From positions 2,418,001 to 2,482,000 of the forward strand of contig NW_026944389.1 in the NCBI RefSeq assembly GCF_033439725.1: a stretch of DNA of 64,000 bases. The letters run 5' to 3'. The translations under genes were made by a program, and so were the position numbers. Shown here one piece after another: positions 12,052-23,808 of the stretch. The stretch's first letter is position 1. Each line of letters starts with the position of its first letter. This DNA comes from Neurospora tetraspora (lineage: Eukaryota > Ascomycota > Sordariomycetes > Sordariales > Sordariaceae). The notes below the pieces were generated by a model, which was not told where the DNA came from, did not search any database, and saw only the letters and a list, made by a program, of their open reading frames with translations.

Positions 12052-13497
12052 ATGACAACATCCATGCCATTCTCCCGGATGGGCAACCTGCCCGCCGTTC
12101 GACGGCAGCATCTCCTTGCCGAGTTGTAGGTGCCACATGCAGCCCCGAGCACAGCACGCAAGCCACCAGGAATCCGGGCCGGTTCATGGAAGCTCACTCA
12201 ACGGGACCAACGGGCTAATGACTACGGTTTCACACAGTGCCGGTCTCAAACAGGCATGTCCAAATGGCGTCTTCGTCAGTCTCACGCCCGGTGACCCTAA
12301 TCTGTGGTCGGGCGTGATCTTTGTGCGCAAAGGTAATCCCATCGCTGTCACTACTGGAAAGCCCAAGGCAGGCGGTCCAATGGCGAGGTCCACAGAAGCC
12401 AAGCCGTCTTGTTCATCTCCGAGGAGATGAGGGAGAAAGCGAGTGTGTATCATGAGGTGCTGACGTCTCATGTCTCGGTTCTTTCCGTAGGTCCATACGC
12501 CAATGCCGTCCTCCGCTTCCAAGTCTCCTTCCCGGACTCGTATCCGAACCTGCCGCCCCTGGTTACCTTTTCCACAGACATGTTCCATCCCCTCATCACG
12601 CCTCTCACAACGTACATGTACAGCACCGACGTCCAGGACAACGGTACCGTCAGTGCCACCGACGAGGAGCGCCTTCCGCCTGGAGGCTTCAGTCTACGTC
12701 ATGGCTTCCCGCACTGGTTTGGTAGGGCCAGTCGGTCCCGTGTTGAGCATGATGGTGGTCAACGAGGAAGGCCGCCTGCGTCTCTACAGATGACGCCGCC
12801 GCCGGACACTCGCAGGGTCCAGACCGGAAACCAATCCGAAGACGGGTCCGAGAATGCCAGAGGAACGGAGGGGACATTGGAGTCTACTCTCGAACCAGAA
12901 GCCAGCGCAGATGTGGCTTCTGGCCGCAACAGGTCAGCTGCCAGACGGGATGTTTCAACCTACGAGGTCCTCCGGTACATCCGTAGCACCTTTGACGATG
13001 CAAACGTTCTTGATTCAGTCCCACTGGAGGCCGCTGGTAATCCGGGCGCTTGGCATGCGTGGCGCACTCACCGGCGGCAACAGGCTGCCAAAGTGACTTC
13101 TTCTCCCGCTTCAGTAAAGTCTGATACGGGCTCAAATTTGGCCAAGATAGATGAGACCATCACGAGTCCTACGCCAAGCGGAAATACTGAGGCAGATTCA
13201 GCCACATTGAAATCGGCCGCGCCAAAGCGTCCTGACGAGTGGAACTGGGACGGTGTCTGGGAAGAGAGGGTCAAAAGGGGTATCGCGACTAGCTTGTCAG
13301 AGCCGGTCTTGTTTGGAAATGCTGGGGCGGCAGATGAAGTGGTAAGTCAACGGCATTGTGTTAATTCTCCTAGCTTTGAAAATCACGGGCTATTGCTAAC
13401 AAAGGTGTATCGGCAGATCAATTTCATCAGCATGGAGGAACCAGACGTTGAGGGAACAAAACAAAACCTCCTTAGGACCCTTGGTGCTATCCCTTAG
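12052..13497 (+). CDS. FTS/AKTIP-like inactive ubiquitin E2 variant
   Basis: Four exons (12052-12125, 12238-12332, 12491-13341, 13417-13497) give 366 residues. The start is the first ATG after an in-frame TAA at 12028. The N-terminal half is a UBC fold: RRQHLLAEFAGLKQACPNGV, then VSLTPGDPNLWSGVIFV, then FQVSFPDSYPNLPPLVTFST and FHPLITPL. Where active E2s have a catalytic Cys after the HPN motif there is none, so it should not form a ubiquitin thioester. The conserved EERLPPGGFSLRHGFPHWFG segment follows, then a long Ser/Pro/charged, probably disordered tail. FTS/AKTIP proteins join Hook and FHIP to link early endosomes to dynein; in Aspergillus nidulans this complex moves endosomes along hyphae. 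Intron 3 (13342-13416) is 75 nt with no in-frame stop, so its retention would keep frame. Confidence 0.78.
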
Positions 13498-13996
13498 TTA
13501 CTGCCACCGACGGTGTTCCGAAACTCTGAGGTGTGCCTCACTCTGCGAAGGTGACACCTTCCCTGGGAACGGTTCAGGTTTGAAAAGTTTGCAGGGACAT
13601 GTGAGAAACTGGTCACGGAAGCAACTGCGGGCTGGGTATTCCTTCCCTCTTTGCTTTCCTCGAGGAGATGTGGCGTGACGATGATGAGAGGGCAGGCGGC
13701 TTTGATTAGATCCTCCAAGCGCCGAAACCAAACCTAATAATAATATACTCGAACATCATCAACGTCGACAGTTCGATTGTTATCGAAATTCGTCCTTGGG
13801 TGGACAAACGACATACATGACTAGCAGTAATCTTTGCAAATACACTTCGAAATACATTTCTCATTACCATACCACTTGCAAGTTTCACTCAACCCGTTCG
13901 TCCAGCAAATCCACCATATCTGACCGTGGAGTTTGTCCGAAATCCCAACTCGATACAAAATTGCGTACAAAACTGTTGCTGCTGCTGCTGTCAACC
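13498..13996. other. Intergenic / 5' leader
   Basis: About 500 bases between two plus-strand genes. No independent gene is visible. The frame of the next gene stays open upstream to 13796 with other ATGs, but the 13997 ATG begins the more protein-like sequence; a CTG run (13977-13990) lies just before it. Confidence 0.5.
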
Positions 13997-16900
13997 ATGG
14001 CTACCGCAGACATAACCGGCTCGTCCTCGCGAAATTATCGCACTAGCCATCGATACGTCCGTTCTATCGAGGATGAGGTCGTACCGAAGCCACTACAGAT
14101 TATCAAGCGCTCCGTGAGCTCAAGCACCACAAGCCGGAGCTACCAGCCGCCATCGGCCAGACGAAATAACAGCGCTGGAAGCTTCAACTCTGATGCAAGC
14201 ATGGACAGCATACCGGAGTCACCAAGAGGGAATACACCCCTCGCTGTACCAAAGATCAGAGAGAACAAGGCGCTTGAGTACACCTCGGCTTCGATGGTCA
14301 ACCTGCTGGAAGGATATGAGCAATACGAACCAGTGAATACCGTAAATGCCTTTCGGCCGAACCGTAAGTGACTTCCTGCAGACCGAGTACTCTTCTTTGA
14401 ATCTATCCTGGCATGCAGAAATCCAGTTTCGGCGTTTTTCTCAGAACCAGTGCCTCGGTGGTCGGATTTTCTAACCTCTTTTTAGACCACAATAGGATCT
14501 CTGATACCACATTCGGCTCCCCCAGAACCAACTCTTGCACAAGTCTCCAGAACCAACGCCCTCGAATGAGCCCGTCGCCTTTCAAAATGACCAAAAGCCC
14601 CAACTTTCTCCTCAGAAGAGCCAGACAGCTGATTCCGGACCAAAAAAACTTGAACAACGAGCGCGAAAGGGCTGGCAACAGGAAAGATCTGGTCTTAGCT
14701 TTTCATGCCAATACATCGAGGCCTCACACCCCGACTACATTATCTCGACAGGTTCACGGTCTGGGACAAGAGGCAGATCAGTCATCGCCGCGTCTTCGAA
14801 GCTCGAAGAGTATGTTTCACCTTAACGATCACAACCCCGACGATACTATTGCAAGCTATGATGGAGAAGGTTCTCATTCGATGCTCGAAGCTGGAGAAAT
14901 ATCACGACGAGGCCGCTCGAGCGCCTTGCACTCCGGCTTCCCTGGTCAGCCTGCAGAAGAGCCGTTCATGCTCGTACCCAAAGTAATAGTCACGCCGGAA
15001 ATCAAAGCTCTAGACAATGAAGTTACAACGCTATAGGCGGCAGTGCAGCTTACAACACAGCTTTGCCATTCCAGCGCCCCCGATTATCAGTCTAGTATTC
15101 CCTCCCCAGCGCGGGATAAATACAATGACGGCACAGTTTCACCAGGTATGATCAACAGGTCCCATACATGCCAGCCAATGTCTCGGGGGATTTGTCATTG
15201 AATCGGAAAGGTACTAACTCCAGATGCGTTACGATACGGTTGTCTCTACGATTTGTCAGTTGAAATCCTTCCCACTGCCAACAGCGAGGTCATTGAAGTC
15301 ATAGACGACAAAGCATGCGCAAGGTATGCAGCCTTTCGAACTCACTCCTACCATTGATCTCGTTTCAATTCCATTACAATATATTTTGTGTGAGTCTGAC
15401 CTTCAACATAAGGACCACTCTTTACCTGGGCTCGAGGTTACTCCTGTTGGTGCATGTTCGACTACTTCCTACTACCCCTCGATGCAATAGCAGAAGTAAC
15501 CGCCACAGGAGACAGAGTTCTGATGATCTCATCGAAGACCTTGAATATCATTTGGGCGGTACCAAGCTCGATTTCCTACAGGTCCGAATCAGGTACCAGC
15601 ACTCCGGCTTTTCGCAGAGTACAGTGCTATCGCGCAACATCACGATGGACGGCATCGTGAGCCAGAAGACCATGGTAGAGACCACGGCGGTTGCTGCCAT
15701 CACAAGACAAGGTTCATCATCACTCTGGTCGCCGCGCGATGTGCTACAACCCAACCCCTTGTTTGAAATTATCGCAAGTCATTGGGGCGCGGAAACGACT
15801 AGTGATGTAATCCATCGCTTACTCAGTTCGCGATCCTTACCGTCACAGCGAAGGGCGATAAACCATCAACAATCGTCTCTACCTGTCCGCTTGTATGATA
15901 CTAGCGGTACTAGTGGTGCACATTCCATCTCTTCTGGCCCACAACCAACTCCGATCCCAAGAGCTCAAACACCTTCTCGTATACCGAGACAAAGCCAGAG
16001 TGCACTCGCCGTTCGGACAGCAACGAAGCCAACAGCAAGGTTAACTAGGACGAGAACAATGGAGTCAAAGAGCGACAATGCTGTCAGACCTCCTGCTCCG
16101 CCTACACGCGCAGCACCTCCTATTCCAAGAAGGCAGATGAGTCTTAATATCAGGGCGCATACCCCCAGTCTTTCGGGCGCTGAAGAAGGCCGTGGTAGCC
16201 AGAAACAGGGCACATTACTGTCTCACGAGAAAGCCCTCCCGTTTCTTCCGGGTGAAGAGTTAGACTTGTCGGAGAATGATTCTGTTCAGAAAGCCGCCGC
16301 CCACGCAGCCGGTTATCCTGGTCGTGGAGCCGACATCCATGCACACGGATCAGCGGCTCGCAAGATCCGGACATCCGACGTGGGTGTTGTAGGACGGCCT
16401 CTCAGTACTGCTTCAATATATTTCTGTGAAGGCTATAGGGGTGGTGATTACCAACCACAGCCTCAAGAACTGGATGAGCACGGAGAAACAGAGACAAGTC
16501 AACAGCCAAGTGCCCAGCTGGCTAAACTTATCCAGCAGCAATCAAACAAAGCCGCTTCTCTGTTGATTAATGCGGAAGGAAGGGCAACACCAGAGGTATC
16601 AGGCTCTTCATACTCCGACCAAACGAACTCGGACGCTTCCCCTTTCAGCCGCACACCAAGAAGTGGTGGCAGTACCGGTAGTATAATAAAGAAGAATGGG
16701 GGCAGCGGTACCAGCGCCATCAGCAGTAGTGATGGTAGCGGACACCTGGAGACGAACGCATCGATCCACCAGACTTCAAACAGTCTCCGGACTCGGACGA
16801 GGCCATCAAAACAATCACACTCTTCATCTCTTGCATCATCATCGGCAACTGCAAGAGCAGCAGACTCTCGACAGAACAGGGGCAGAACGATTCCAAAACA

Positions 16901-17525
16901 ACCATCGCCTCCTCCCCCGCGTCCCCCTATTCCTGGCACCACTCCCTCCCAAGAGCACCTGTCTAGCACAACAAGCCTAAGCAGGACTTCATCCATGACC
17001 ACGCGCATAGCAAGCCCTGCCGACTTTGACGCCATGGAGTTTGGTCTTATTGACACTGCGCGGAGGGGAGGTTGCAAACAAAGAAGCGGAAGGGGAACAG
17101 GGTATGATGGCCACAGTGACGACGATCCTCGAGACACCGAGTCCTATGGTATGGACCTTGGCTTCACAACGCAGACATTACCGTCTCGAAATAACCGACA
17201 GAGTGAACTACAAAATGGTTCTGGAGAATTCCTTGGCATCGACCGTGTTCGTCAGGTTGCAGGCAGTGTGAATGGACCGAACAATTTTAGGGGTAGAGTA
17301 GCGGCAGCAGCAGCCAGATACGAGAATGGAGGAGGTGCAGGAGGAAGTCTGAATAACAGGGTAGGTGGGATGACGATGGGTACCAGTGGTGGTAGTTGGA
17401 GGCAGAGGGGAGATCAGGGGAGAGGGGCGAGAGGAGTTGAAAGGGGAGAAAGAGCGGGGGAAAGGAAGGAAAAGGAGAAGGAGAAGCAGTCAGGACGTTG
17501 GGCATGGCCGAGTTGGTGGTTATGA
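13997..17525 (+). CDS. Large disordered fungal protein; in-frame TAG in conserved block
   Basis: Exons 13997-14363, 14486-15145, 15224-15323 and 15413-17525 total 1080 codons with matching splice phases. The N-terminus is Ser/Arg-rich and disordered. A central globular part (about residues 290-470) has a VIVTPEIKALDN block, LRYGCLYDLSVEILP, then DDLIEDLEYHLGG and DFLQVRIRYQHSGF. The C-terminal 550 residues are Ser/Pro/Gly-rich low complexity ending in a basic tail. I do not recognise a named domain; the central blocks look conserved in Pezizomycotina (from memory). The frame is interrupted by one TAG at 15034-15036 (codon 306) between NEVTTL and AAVQLTTQL, where relatives are recalled to have Trp. 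A TGG-to-TAG change would fit. Alternatively an in-frame 66-nt intron at 14982-15047 (GTAATA to GTGCAG) would skip it, at the cost of the conserved block. Confidence 0.62.
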
Positions 17526-17727
17526 ATAGATAGGTGGGTTTTGGTTGAAGGGAAACATGCATACCTACATCGTAGAAAGTGAATTGATTTTGTAATGTCT
17601 AAGAAGGAACCCCATGACTTGTTATATGACTCCACCGAGTATTTGTCTACGAGGGACAAGGCTATTCCGCCACCGGTGGTGTTCTTATTACCGGGTATCC
17701 TTCAAGACTTGCTATCGGTGATAGCTG

Positions 17728-19194
17728 TTATCCAGCCGCGCTCTTGGGTGGTTGACCTGACTCCCTCGTATCGAGTTCCAGCCCGGCGGTGCGACCACCC
17801 GTGCCCTTCTTCCACAACGGCTTCCCATCATCATCAAACTCCGCCCACTGAAAGAACGAGCAGGCCTCTTTACCCGGCTGGTTCCCAGCATGACACATCC
17901 AAAAATACCTGCCCCAATTCTCCCTCTTCTTCTGCACCACCCGCAGGATCGTCGGGATCCCGCAAGCGCACCGCGGCGTGTACCGCGGGTGGAACTCCGG
18001 CCGGTAATCGCGATACGTGACGTTGATGCGCCGCCTGCCCGAGATCGGGTGCGGATCGATGGCCTGCGCAGGCGTCACGCAGTGCTTCCACTCTTCTTGC
18101 ATGTCGGCGTGCATCACGAGGAGGGAATTGTGCGGGAGATGGATGGAAATTTGGCCTTCGTTCAGGGAGTCGAGGTTGGTGTTGGAGGTACTGTTAGAGT
18201 TACCGTCCTCGTCCTTATCCTTGGGTAAAATCCGACGCACCCGAAACTCGCGCGCCACCCCCAAGGAAAGGGACCCGATGACGGCCCTCGGACCGAGATA
18301 CGTCAGCTGGTCGCTATGCCAGCCCACATTCTGTTCGGGGCCGTCGTACAAGTTCACAAACGCCGCGTTGGGCGACCAAGGTTCGGGCGACTGGTACTTG
18401 AGTTTCTTTCCCCCGTACAGGCCGTGAGTCCGGATGCGCGTCTGGATCTCCTCGTTGACGGCCTCCTGCACCGACGGCCGCACCTTTTCCAGCTGAGGCG
18501 TCAGCCGGCGGATGTCGGAGAGCCGTGCGCCGTTGTAGAAGTAGGCCGATTTTTGCTCGGCGAGCTCGTAATCGCTGCCGACGAAGAAGCCGGATGTGTG
18601 AGGGCTGGAGACTACGTTGTCGAAGAGCTTGAAGGTGGTTTTGCCAAAGGTTTTGGCTTCTTCTAGAAGCTCGACCAAAAGGGCGTTGGCGACCGAGGGA
18701 GGGAGGAAGTTGTGGATGACGGTGCAGGGCGTGTGGGTGCTGATGTCGGAGGGGTCGTAGAGATGGAGTGTTGCGCCTTTTCGGGAGAGGAGCTTGGGTT
18801 TCTTCGGGGTGGCACCACTAGCACTACCATGGTCGCCATCGGTAGTGGTAGATGAAACGGCGAAAGAGCGCAAGGAAGCCTGTGAAGTGATACCCGATGG
18901 TTTCTTCTTGGCTGCCCCTGTGTATTGGGCGCTTTTCAAAGCCTCCGTGGTGGCTTCCACAGATCCATCGTGGGCGATTAAAAGATCCAGTAGCGAATCA
19001 TGGCTAAAGCCTGGATGCAATGAAGCAAGTATGGCCAGTTTGAGATCGGTTGATTCTCCATCGCCGTCGGGATTGTTGTCGATGGGATTACGCAAGGCGG
19101 TGATAGACTGCTGTGCTTGTGTGGTATCCACATTTTTCTCCAGAGTTGACTCGGCTTTCCTCTTCCCCCTCGTTACGAATCTATCCATTGCCAC
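17728..19194 (-). CDS. CUE-AlkB-GRF 2-oxoglutarate/Fe(II) dioxygenase
   Basis: Single exon, 488 residues; a second in-frame ATG two codons later is an equally possible start. Domain order: a CUE-type ubiquitin-binding helix bundle at about residues 50-88; an AlkB-type 2OG-Fe(II) oxygenase at about 140-400; a GRF zinc finger at about 407-452. Iron ligands are visible as H293 and D295 in NVGWHSDQLTYLG and H371 in EEWKHCVTP; the 2-oxoglutarate arginine lies in RRRINVTYRDYRP. The finger shows CACG, GRYFWMC and a later Cys before FFQWAE. ALKBH2/3-like enzymes oxidatively remove alkyl groups such as 1-methyladenine and 3-methylcytosine from nucleic acids. GRF fingers bind single-stranded DNA, and the CUE domain suggests recruitment by ubiquitin. 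Substrate here is inferred from family. Confidence 0.9.
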   Translation of the reverse strand: MAMDRFVTRGKRKAESTLEKNVDTTQAQQSITALRNPIDNNPDGDGESTDLKLAILASLHPGFSHDSLLDLLIAHDGSVEATTEALKSAQYTGAAKKKPSGITSQASLRSFAVSSTTTDGDHGSASGATPKKPKLLSRKGATLHLYDPSDISTHTPCTVIHNFLPPSVANALLVELLEEAKTFGKTTFKLFDNVVSSPHTSGFFVGSDYELAEQKSAYFYNGARLSDIRRLTPQLEKVRPSVQEAVNEEIQTRIRTHGLYGGKKLKYQSPEPWSPNAAFVNLYDGPEQNVGWHSDQLTYLGPRAVIGSLSLGVAREFRVRRILPKDKDEDGNSNSTSNTNLDSLNEGQISIHLPHNSLLVMHADMQEEWKHCVTPAQAIDPHPISGRRRINVTYRDYRPEFHPRYTPRCACGIPTILRVVQKKRENWGRYFWMCHAGNQPGKEACSFFQWAEFDDDGKPLWKKGTGGRTAGLELDTRESGQPPKSAAG

Positions 19195-19865
19195 GGCTTA
19201 GAGGAGTGAGTACAGAAACTCGACATGTTTGAGTGTCTGTCACCATGACCGAGTTCCTGGTGGTTGGATACGCGCGGAATGAAAGATGAACATGGATTTG
19301 TACTGTTAGACGCGTCGTTGTTAAGAAGTGGAAGGAGGGGAGACGTGATTGAAAGTGGCACAAGACGCGCTGTCACGGGACTGGTCTCTAGCTGCCGTCC
19401 CGTTTTTTAACGCGACGTCATAGGCAGGCGCTAACCCACAAGAGTTAGCGGGCACATGCTGTGGGGTTAACGCTTTCACAGGGGTTCCACGCCCGCGGCA
19501 ACGTGCGGACCAGAAGGCAGATCCCAGGCGGCTTCCGGGGTAGCTGACAACCGAGGCTTCCCCACGGTTTGGCGTTCGGCGTTCCCCAGTTTCGTCCAGC
19601 TGATTTCCATCCCGTCACAATTCCGAGATTCACAATTCTGCCAAACACAGACCCGACGTCACGCCCATCACTTCTCACACCCGACGCCCGTTCCAAAGCC
19701 CGCCGATACGTCCAAGTCGTCGCCGTCGTCCCAGCTGCAACGCCGCTCACGACTCTCGCAGGCAGGTCCACCAGGCCGTGACTAACGTCGGGCAGAGGTC
19801 GCGCGCCCACTGCAACTCTAACTTACAGGTAATGGGCAGCGCATAACAACCCCACGTTTCTCAAC
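19195..19865. other. Divergent promoter region, AlkB-like gene / PEX7
   Basis: 671 bases between the minus-strand AlkB-like gene and the plus-strand PEX7 gene. No gene is supported. It presumably holds both promoters. Confidence 0.5.
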
Positions 19866-21048
19866 ATGGCGTCCATGCTGGAATTTCGTACCCCGGGCTA
19901 CAATCCCTACGCCGTCAAATACTCTCCCTACTACGACTCACGCCTCGCTGTCGCCACTGCCGCCAACTATGGCATCGTCGGAAACGGCCGCCTCTTCTGC
20001 CTGGGCCTGAGCGCGGCCGGCGTCCAGTGCGAAAAGACCTTCGAGACAAACGATGCCCAATACGATCTCGCCTGGTCCGAAATCAACGAGAATCAGCTCA
20101 TCGTCGCTTGCGGCGATGGCTCCATCAAGCTCTTCGACTTGGGGGTTGAGAACTTCCCTGTCATGAACTTCCATGAACACAAGCGGGAAACGTTTTCTGT
20201 TTGCTGGAATCCCGTCACCAAGGACAGCTTCATCTCGAGTTCCTGGGATGGAACCGTCAAAGTTGTAAGTGCTTGATAGCCCTTGTCCTCCTACCTACCA
20301 CCCGTAACATCACTGCTCGCTTACTGACCATCCTCCTACCCTCTCTCCACAGTGGTCCCCCACGCGCAACGCATCGATCAAGACCCTCCCCATCGGATGC
20401 TGCACCTACAGTACCTCCTACTGCCCCTCGAACCCGGCCCTCATCTCCGCCGTCTCCGGCGACTCTTCCCTGCGCATCTTCGACCTGCGCACGCCCGTAT
20501 CATCCAAGTACCACCTAACCAACGTGATACCCGTGCACGCGCCGGCTACGGGCGGGCAGGGCTACTCGCGCCTTGTCGATGGGCAGATCTACTCGGGCAC
20601 GGTGCCGAACGAAGTCTTGACGCACGACTGGAACAAGTACAACGACACGGTGATCGCCACGGCGGGCGTCGACAAGGTCATACGCACGTTCGATATCCGC
20701 AACCCGGCTGGCGGCCCCCTGGCGCTCATGACGGGCCACGAGTACGCGGTCCGGCGCGTGGCGTGGAGCCCGCATGCCAGCGACATTCTGGTGAGCGCCA
20801 GCTACGACATGTCGGTGCGCGTGTGGACGGACGGGTCCACGATGCCGCAGCACGTTCAGCCACCGGTACCGAGCGGGCGCCAGCCCGACACGGTTCGCGC
20901 GGGAACCCAGTTGGGCCTTATGAACAGACATACTGAGTTCGTTACGGGCGTGGATTGGTGTTTGTTCGGTGCGGGCGGTTGGTGCGCGTCGGCGGGCTGG
21001 GACGAGAGAGTGCTACTCTGGGATGCTGCGTCTCTGTTGCGTGGTTGA
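19866..21048 (+). CDS. pex7: Peroxin 7, PTS2 import receptor
   Basis: Two exons, 19866-20264 and 20353-21048, with a GTAAGT donor and a CCACAG acceptor in phase 0, give 363 residues. The protein begins MLEFRTPGYNPYAVKYSP, a hallmark of PEX7, and consists of a WD40 propeller. Blade signatures include LAWSEINENQLIVACGDGSI, KLFDL, CWNPVTKDSFISSSWDGTVK, DKVIRTFDIR, AWSPHASDILVSASYDMSVR and SAGWDERVLLWD. PEX7 binds the N-terminal PTS2 signal of peroxisomal matrix proteins in the cytosol and brings them, with a PEX20-type co-receptor in fungi, to the peroxisome membrane. An insertion around NVIPVHAPATGGQGYSRLVD lies between blades. No oddity seen. Confidence 0.95.
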
Positions 21049-21813
21049 AGAGGCAGGTTGCTTGAAAAAGATGGATATAAAAGTATAAGGGGGATAAATG
21101 CTAGGGCGAGTTAATGATTTGACGATTCGCCCAAGAGCAAGGGAGTGGGATAGAAGGGGGAAAGCGAGACCAATCGGCGATTGGCTGCCGAGAAACATTG
21201 CATGCGGAAAGCGCCCCAAACTGCGCAGCGATACCCGGGGGAGCTTGCACGTCTCATGGGCGACGTCTTATAAAAACAACAGACACAGAGACAGCGGATA
21301 GGAGATTCGAAGAATCGTGTTCCATGGGAGCATGGCTGGAGCTCACGAAAACGGGAAAACGGTATAGGGGATGGACCAAACCGACCATTCTTACGCGAAG
21401 GTCCCATTGTTAGGGAAGGAGAGGAGTATAAGACGTGAAAGAAAGTAGCATACGCGATTAGAAGAACAGAATATCCTACCTTGGAATTGAAGGCGAGTTA
21501 AACCCTCTTCCAGCGGTATCGCCATGCGTTGGGATATTTTGTACAAGTATAATAGTGGAAAGCAGGTAACTAGTGTAGACTAGTCATTGAAGATGGCATG
21601 AAAAGATGATCGGTTCCCCGTGCGACATTTGGAATTAGATTATGGCTATCATTATCGATGCAGGTCGTGTCTAATGTGAGGCCTCAGGTTATGATGCAAC
21701 GTCCAAACTCTTTCATCCGGTTTGATATTCACTTTCTCTCTTGCTCCCCTCCCACTCATAGGGGTTTTTCAGAGATTCCAGGAGACCACTACACAATCAA
21801 CATCCTCGGAAAC
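21049..21813. other. Convergent intergenic region
   Basis: 765 bases between the 3' ends of PEX7 and the SigF-like gene. No gene or RNA could be supported. Confidence 0.55.
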
Positions 21814-22936
21814 TCACGTCCACTTAGGCTTTCCGCCCCCTTCCCTCCTGATCCCAAGAGCCCTGATCAACGGCTCAAACAGTACCACGCCCACCACGCA
21901 CAAGATCGAGTTCCACACCTGAATGGCATACCACACCCACGCTCCCGGACTCGAAAACAAAAACTTGAGGAAATCGTTCACCTGGTAAAAGTCTTCCTGC
22001 TTTGCGATCAGGTACCGCTTGCTGCTGTTGCCGTTGTTGTCACCGTTGACTAGTCTCTCCGCCTCGCCACTTGCCCGAGCAGAAGACGAGGTAACGGGGG
22101 CGTTCTCGACAGCAACCGGGTTGCTTGGGTTGGGCGGGTGAACCATGGGGATTCCCTCCTCCGTTTTCTCTGGTGTGGCGTCGCCGGCGGCTACCGAGGC
22201 GTAGCTGGGTCCTTCTAAGGAGTCTGAGTAGTCTGAGTCGTTGTCGTCGGCTTCTTGTTTTGACAAGGGGTTCTTGATATTGCTGGCAAGACGGCGGCGC
22301 AGGTTCCCGGAGTTGTTGTTGTTATTCTTGAATTCGTCTTCGGGAACGAGGTGGAGGACTGAGACGAGGCGGACGGGGGATTTGTGGAAGGGGAGGAACC
22401 AGATGGAAAAGGTTTGGGCGATGTTGACGTAGAGGAGGGAGAGGCGTTGGTCGAAGACTGGATATTTGCGGAAGTGGTTAGTTGATGGACCTTTTAGGGC
22501 AGGATGTTGCATGATAATGCGGAGGGAGGCACTTACCGGCTGATTCGACCTCGATATCAATCTTGGGACTTAGAATCTTGTACCTAGAAGTATGTTGTTA
22601 GTCACCTTCCTTTCCGACACACATTCCGACGCATTTTTAAACGTCTAGTCAAGGAGATACATACCACTTATAGATGTACTGAATAAGCTCTCGCGAATTC
22701 AGGAAACCGTATCCAGGAATGTAGATCTTGTCGAAATGGGGAACTCGGCAGAAGGGGTGAACGAACGACGCCGAAGGCGTGAAGTAACGCTCAAGGGTTT
22801 CTCCCTGTTCTTGCGGGCTTCCCTGGCAAAGGGTGCGAATGACTCGGCGGACGTCCTTCACTGTGGTTTTGGTTAGACTATGAGGTCCGCAATGTTTCTT
22901 TTACTGCCCAAATCTGTGCTTACCTGGATGCTCCAT
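21814..22936 (-). CDS. NTF2/SigF-like domain membrane protein
   Basis: Four exons on the minus strand (22936-22924, 22860-22665, 22583-22537, 22457-21814) give 299 residues. All three introns (63, 81 and 79 nt) carry a CTAAC branch site. The first coding exon is only 13 nt (MEHP plus one base). The N-terminal half reads VKDVRRVIRTL, then RYFTPSASFVHPFCRVP, SRELIQYIYKWYKILSPKID and LSLLYVNIAQTFSIWFLPF, fitting the SigF-type NTF2-like fold of fungal proteins. A Ser/Asn-rich linker follows. The conserved C-terminal tail has RYLIAKQEDFYQVNDFLKFL and a hydrophobic stretch around VWYAIQVWNSILCVVGVVLF, probably one membrane span. Its biochemical role is not known to me. Confidence 0.75.
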
Positions 22937-23808
22937 GTTGTGTGATATTATTCAGAATTCCTGCTCGGTAGTCGTAATAACCAATGACAAGTCTTTCAGA
23001 TGTATTGGGTCGGAGTAGCTCTTGGAGATATTAGATAGGTGTTTGCCGTAAGTATTGGGGAGATGAATTCGAAGGGACAAGCCAAGTTCACATGAAAGGT
23101 GGTTCAGTAACGTTGATATAACAAAACCAACGGTGATGTCATTGAAGGAGATAGTGGAGAATTGGGCTTATCCGTTCGTCGGAAGGCGCCAATCGACGTC
23201 GTGCTCCAGGCACATTGCAGGGATTTCCGTGCTAACCTGCCACCCTTGCAAGCCGTTAGGGCAGCTGCATTGCAGCGCATGTGAATTAAGTAACTGCCCC
23301 TGGCCATCGGTTTACACGGCGACGCCACATGGACGACGGGATATGCTTGATCAGGAACAGAGCAAAGTTTCATTTACAGGCCTTTCCAAAACTACTAGTA
23401 CCTGTTCAAGAGCTGGTGAAAGATGGGCGAGGTGCCTAGGCCGGGCAATATCAAGCTACATGGTAACGAGAAGGCTTTCTATATACCATGACCATGGGTA
23501 TCTAGTCCTGGCCCTACATAAAAATGGCACCCGAAAAAATGAAACTGGAGATAAAGAGGATTATATTCCTGCGGACTTCGAAAGCATTGGCAATCTTCAT
23601 AGATAATCTTGCTCTACCCAAGAGTCTGGAACGCACGATATCGAGTATCCCTTACACGCCGATCCACTGCCGGCTGTCATCCAATCTTTCGAAACAATCC
23701 GCATCCCTTGCAGTAACGCCAAAGCCTTATAAGTTGAAGGATACATAACCCACGCATTGCCAGCTTGATCGCATCATGTCAAACAACCCTTTAGTCCCAT
23801 TTTCCTCA
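22937..23808. other. Intergenic region
   Basis: 872 bases with only short unrelated open frames; the 157-codon plus-strand frame at 23133-23606 has no recognisable domain. No feature supported. Confidence 0.5.

Noticed and set aside
16499-17137. 212-codon minus-strand frame
   Set aside because: Antisense shadow of the large disordered protein.
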